Shown here: positions 54,952 through 57,587 of the stretch, piece by piece
Position numbering within the stretch: position 1 is the first letter of the stretch
Layout of the letters: each line of letters opens with the position of its first letter
Translations under genes and position numbers: made by a program
Origin: Dichomitus squalens LYAD-421 SS1
Taxonomy: Eukaryota; Basidiomycota; Agaricomycetes; Polyporales; Polyporaceae
Length of the DNA stretch: 57,587 bases
Assembly: GCF_000275845.1 (NCBI RefSeq)
Contig: NW_006766914.1
Location: 269,994-327,580 of the forward strand
Reading direction: 5' to 3'
The notes under the pieces: model-generated
Told to the model about the DNA's origin: nothing
The model's database searches: none
Seen by the model: the letters and a program-made list of their open reading frames with translations, nothing else

Positions 54952-56681
54952 CGGTAGCAGACGGAAGTGGAGATGGTGGTATGACACTGGGAACGTTCTA
55001 CTTATTTGGTAATTTTCGACCGGCCACTGCTGGTTGTCCTCGAGTCGTGTTGACAATCGTAGGTCTTCCTTCTGCTCTGTTCGCCGTCTTCTTGTGAAAG
55101 TCGATGACGTACGCAGGTGTACATTCCTCGCCTGATGAAGGCAAAAGGCATATGGAACTTGCATGTTCCGTCCCACGCATTAATATGTATGATGCTCAAT
55201 GATGCATCATTGAACTAACGCACTCCGAACTGAGCGGGTACTACGGACTAGCGTTGCTGCCTGTCAGCGCTCTACAGCTGAGCTGGCGCCGACTTGCTGC
55301 GGCACTTCCCGACCGCACTTGCGTCCGAGCTCGTTGGTCGCCTTCATGCCGAGAGACCTTCAGTGAAGTATCGCCAACTCTCTTTGGGATCAATGTTCTT
55401 GAGATGTCAGCTCTACAGGGTGCAGAACGGCGGAGCTGCCATTACAATATTCATGGTTTCGCAGTGAAGTGTAAATTCCGAACCTAGGCTATTCTGACCG
55501 CGACGGGGACAGCTTGGAAGTTTGCCAATCTCCCAGCACGTACAGGCTCGAGAACTGGTCAGTCCTCTCATGGCTGAATCTTTTCACAGCTGATTGAATT
55601 CGCATAGCTCAGCTAACGGTGACTTCATGCAGGTGTTGACTAGACATGGTTGGTTTTCTCCCATGCTGTACTTGCAGGCTCCTACCCACCTTCACTATAA
55701 TACTACCACATTGCGTAGTATATTGCCGATGATCTGCTACTCTCTCATTCTTGGTTGACCTCTTAGCCCATCGCAAGGGCAAACCTGAATGCATCCTATG
55801 GTACTCTCATGACCGTCCTGTCTGAAGGTCTACCATGCGACGATGATCTGTATGTATCCATCACACATATCCTTGTTTCAAGATTCACCGGTATGTCCCA
55901 TGTAAGCGTACTGTGTGTCAGTGACTCATACTATGACTAGTGAGCCGGCCTTTTGTTGACATGAGGGCGGCAGCAACCTTCATTCGGGGCACAGTACTAG
56001 TAGCGAAGTACCCATCGTGCGAAATGACTCACAACTAGGATAGCTTATCCTCCTAGTGACTGTTCCCAGCATTGTAGACGAGTCTGATCTCTCTACTCAC
56101 AATGGCAGATGGTTTTGTTTGGTGCCAGCCCTGTCTAGGTTGTAGTGGCTACCGAAACAATGTACCGCGCTTATCGTTGTTGGTGGAGGCGCGGGCTGTA
56201 GGCGCGGACCGGGAATATGAGAAACCTCCTCATAGGCAGCCGGGTGCACACATCATTGAGCCGATCTCGAATGGGAGCGATGATAAGGTGCAATGGTACG
56301 TGTTTCTCCAAAGCGTATTGATAATGGTACTTATGCTCGTCTGGCTGCAACGATCCAATAGTCCGGTCGGGAACTGTCCAGGCGCCTAGCCTTGGACTTT
56401 CATCCGATCGCATTCGGTTCTGCGCAGATGACTAGTAAGCCGCTCGGGGCACGAAAGCCCGTTGCAGGTTTGATCGTCACGGTGGCGGTTTGGCGCGGCA
56501 TCCTAACTACTTGGTTGTCCCGAAGCTTCGTTAAGGTCAGCCTCACCTCCTTTCAAGAAGCGCCTACTGTCGTCTCGTATATATAGCGATCACTGCGAAG
56601 GCGCTGCCTATAGGGCTATCAACTCCAGTTTGGCAGACTGCAGATCACATTCTAGATATCCCTCTTTACTCACCACTTTCA
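54952..56681. other. Long stretch with no supported gene
   Basis: Short frames only. The motif TGCAGGCTCCTACCCACC at 55673-55690 repeats the end of the 46716-46915 element, without a matching second arm that I can find. A plus-strand frame at 56102-56389 shows one hydrophobic segment but no recognised domain. Confidence 0.35.
55673..55690. repeat. Solitary end motif of the inverted-repeat element
   Basis: TGCAGGCTCCTACCCACC is identical over 18 bases to the left end at 46711-46728. No inverted partner was seen nearby, so it may be a decayed or partial copy. Confidence 0.5.
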
Positions 56682-57587
56682 ATGGCTCCTAAGATGCAAT
56701 ATGGTATGGAGTGTCTTTGTTGATTCCCGACCATCTTGCTCGACTGACGCGATGTCTCAGTCCGCCTCGGAAATTCGGGGTTGAAGGTCTCAAAGATCAT
56801 CCTCGGCTGCATGTCGTACGGCTCGAAGGAATGGCAGGGATGGGTTCTCCCTGAGGAAGAGGCCATCAACCATATCAAGTTCGCGTAAGTATTACGGACC
56901 TTTGGCACCGCGTGCGTAATCTCATCCATGCTCACTGCGTTCACTAGTTGGGACCATGGTATCACGACCTTCGACACCGCCGACGTAAGTCATCTCGTTT
57001 CACTTCAGTGATCCTGAATCACTGTTAATGAGTCTTGAAATCACTGCATCTAGCTCTATTCGCATGGTTTGTCAGAGATCATCTTAGGGAATGCGATTAG
57101 AAAGCTGGAGCTCCCTCGGGAGGAGGTCGTTATCATGACGAAAGTATGCGACACAGACATCTACGCTCACAGATGCGCCGTCTGACAGGCGTATTTCTTC
57201 CGCAGCTATTCGCTCCAATCCCAAAGGACCCCGGCACCGATGTCCTTCGGAGTGGCAAGAAGCCGGAAGACATCGGGATTATCAACCAGAAGGGCCTCAG
57301 TCGCAAGGTGCGTTCTTGAACCCCGTGGCCGCTTGCTTTTCGCCAATACAGGTATATGCTCCAGCACATCTTCGACGGCGTGAAGGCAAGCCTCAAGCGA
57401 CTACAGGTCGATCACATTGATCTGCTGCAATGTGCGTGAGACGGCTTCGCGTAGAACTGATGACCGACCATTCTTGACACGCGCCATAGGTCACCGCTTC
57501 GATTATGACACGCCGATCGAAGAGACAGCAAGTGTTCTTTGTGCGCAATAGCTAAGCGCACAGATATTGACAGCCGTCTCTTAGATG
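56682..57587 (+). CDS. Aldo/keto reductase, 5' part (cut by window end)
   Basis: Starts MAPKMQY, then, after an intron, VRLGNSGLKVSKIILGCMSYG. All four catalytic residues are visible: Asp in TFDTAD, Tyr in LYSHGLSE, Lys in VVIMTK and His in LLQCHRFD. The blocks DGVKASLKRLQVDHIDLLQ and PIEETAS are typical of the family. It reduces aldehydes or ketones with NADPH in a TIM barrel. At least six short introns lie within 900 bases. The gene runs past the end of the window, with the last piece (57580 on) probably starting a new exon. Confidence 0.9.

Noticed and set aside
1..57587. tRNA genes, rRNA, CRISPR arrays, bacterial-type operons
   Set aside because: No tRNA-like arm set, rRNA block or spaced direct-repeat array was seen. 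The layout is eukaryotic, with spliced genes and individual promoters.

Overview
The window looks like nuclear DNA of a filamentous basidiomycete, probably an agaricomycete mushroom or polypore. Genes are broken by many short GT-AG introns, coding exons are GC-rich, and several families present (STE3-type pheromone receptors, CaaX pheromone precursors, Mug135-like protein, small secreted cysteine-rich proteins) are typical of that class. No organism name can be read from the sequence.

The centre (about 5.9-36.3 kb) is a large pheromone/receptor (B-type, P/R) mating-type locus. I read eight STE3-like seven-helix receptor genes: R1 5909-7360 (+), R2 9067-10662 (-), R3 13614-15351 (-), R4 18948-20410 (+), R5 22359-23984 (-), R6 26544-28139 (-), R7 29538-31061 (-) and R8 34374-36292 (+). 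Five short lipopeptide pheromone precursor genes sit between them: P1 8220-8342 (-), P2 12026-12196 (-), P3 16195-16398 (+), P4 18187-18351 (-) and P5 21443-21641 (-). The receptors fall by eye into R1/R6/R7, R2/R5 and R3/R4, plus a divergent long-tailed R8 that looks like a non-mating-type receptor. Secreted prenylated peptides from a mate would bind receptors of the other haplotype; within one haplotype the peptides and receptors should not match.

The pheromone genes share two features. Each has a 55-63 nt intron at or just after its stop codon; in P5 the intron falls exactly between the last CaaX codon and the stop, so splicing is needed to make a prenylatable end. Downstream of each intron, in sense orientation, lies the AU-rich heptamer UAUUUAU. 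Together they suggest a shared post-transcriptional control module.

Left flank (1-5.9 kb): the 3' end of a decayed Ty1/copia-like element, a small secreted protein gene with two microexons, and a 363-bp MITE. Right flank (36.3-57.6 kb): a WD40 gene joined to an F-box gene, a coiled-coil membrane protein, a Mug135-like protein, a secreted protein with an inverted relic copy, a frameshifted endonuclease/exonuclease/phosphatase gene, eIF2D/TMA64, an M28 aminopeptidase, a multi-pass membrane protein and the 5' part of an aldo/keto reductase gene cut by the window end. Two further inverted-repeat elements lie at 16977-17326 and 46716-46915. Long stretches (24.0-26.5, 31.4-34.3, 51.5-52.8 and 55.0-56.7 kb) hold no gene I can support.
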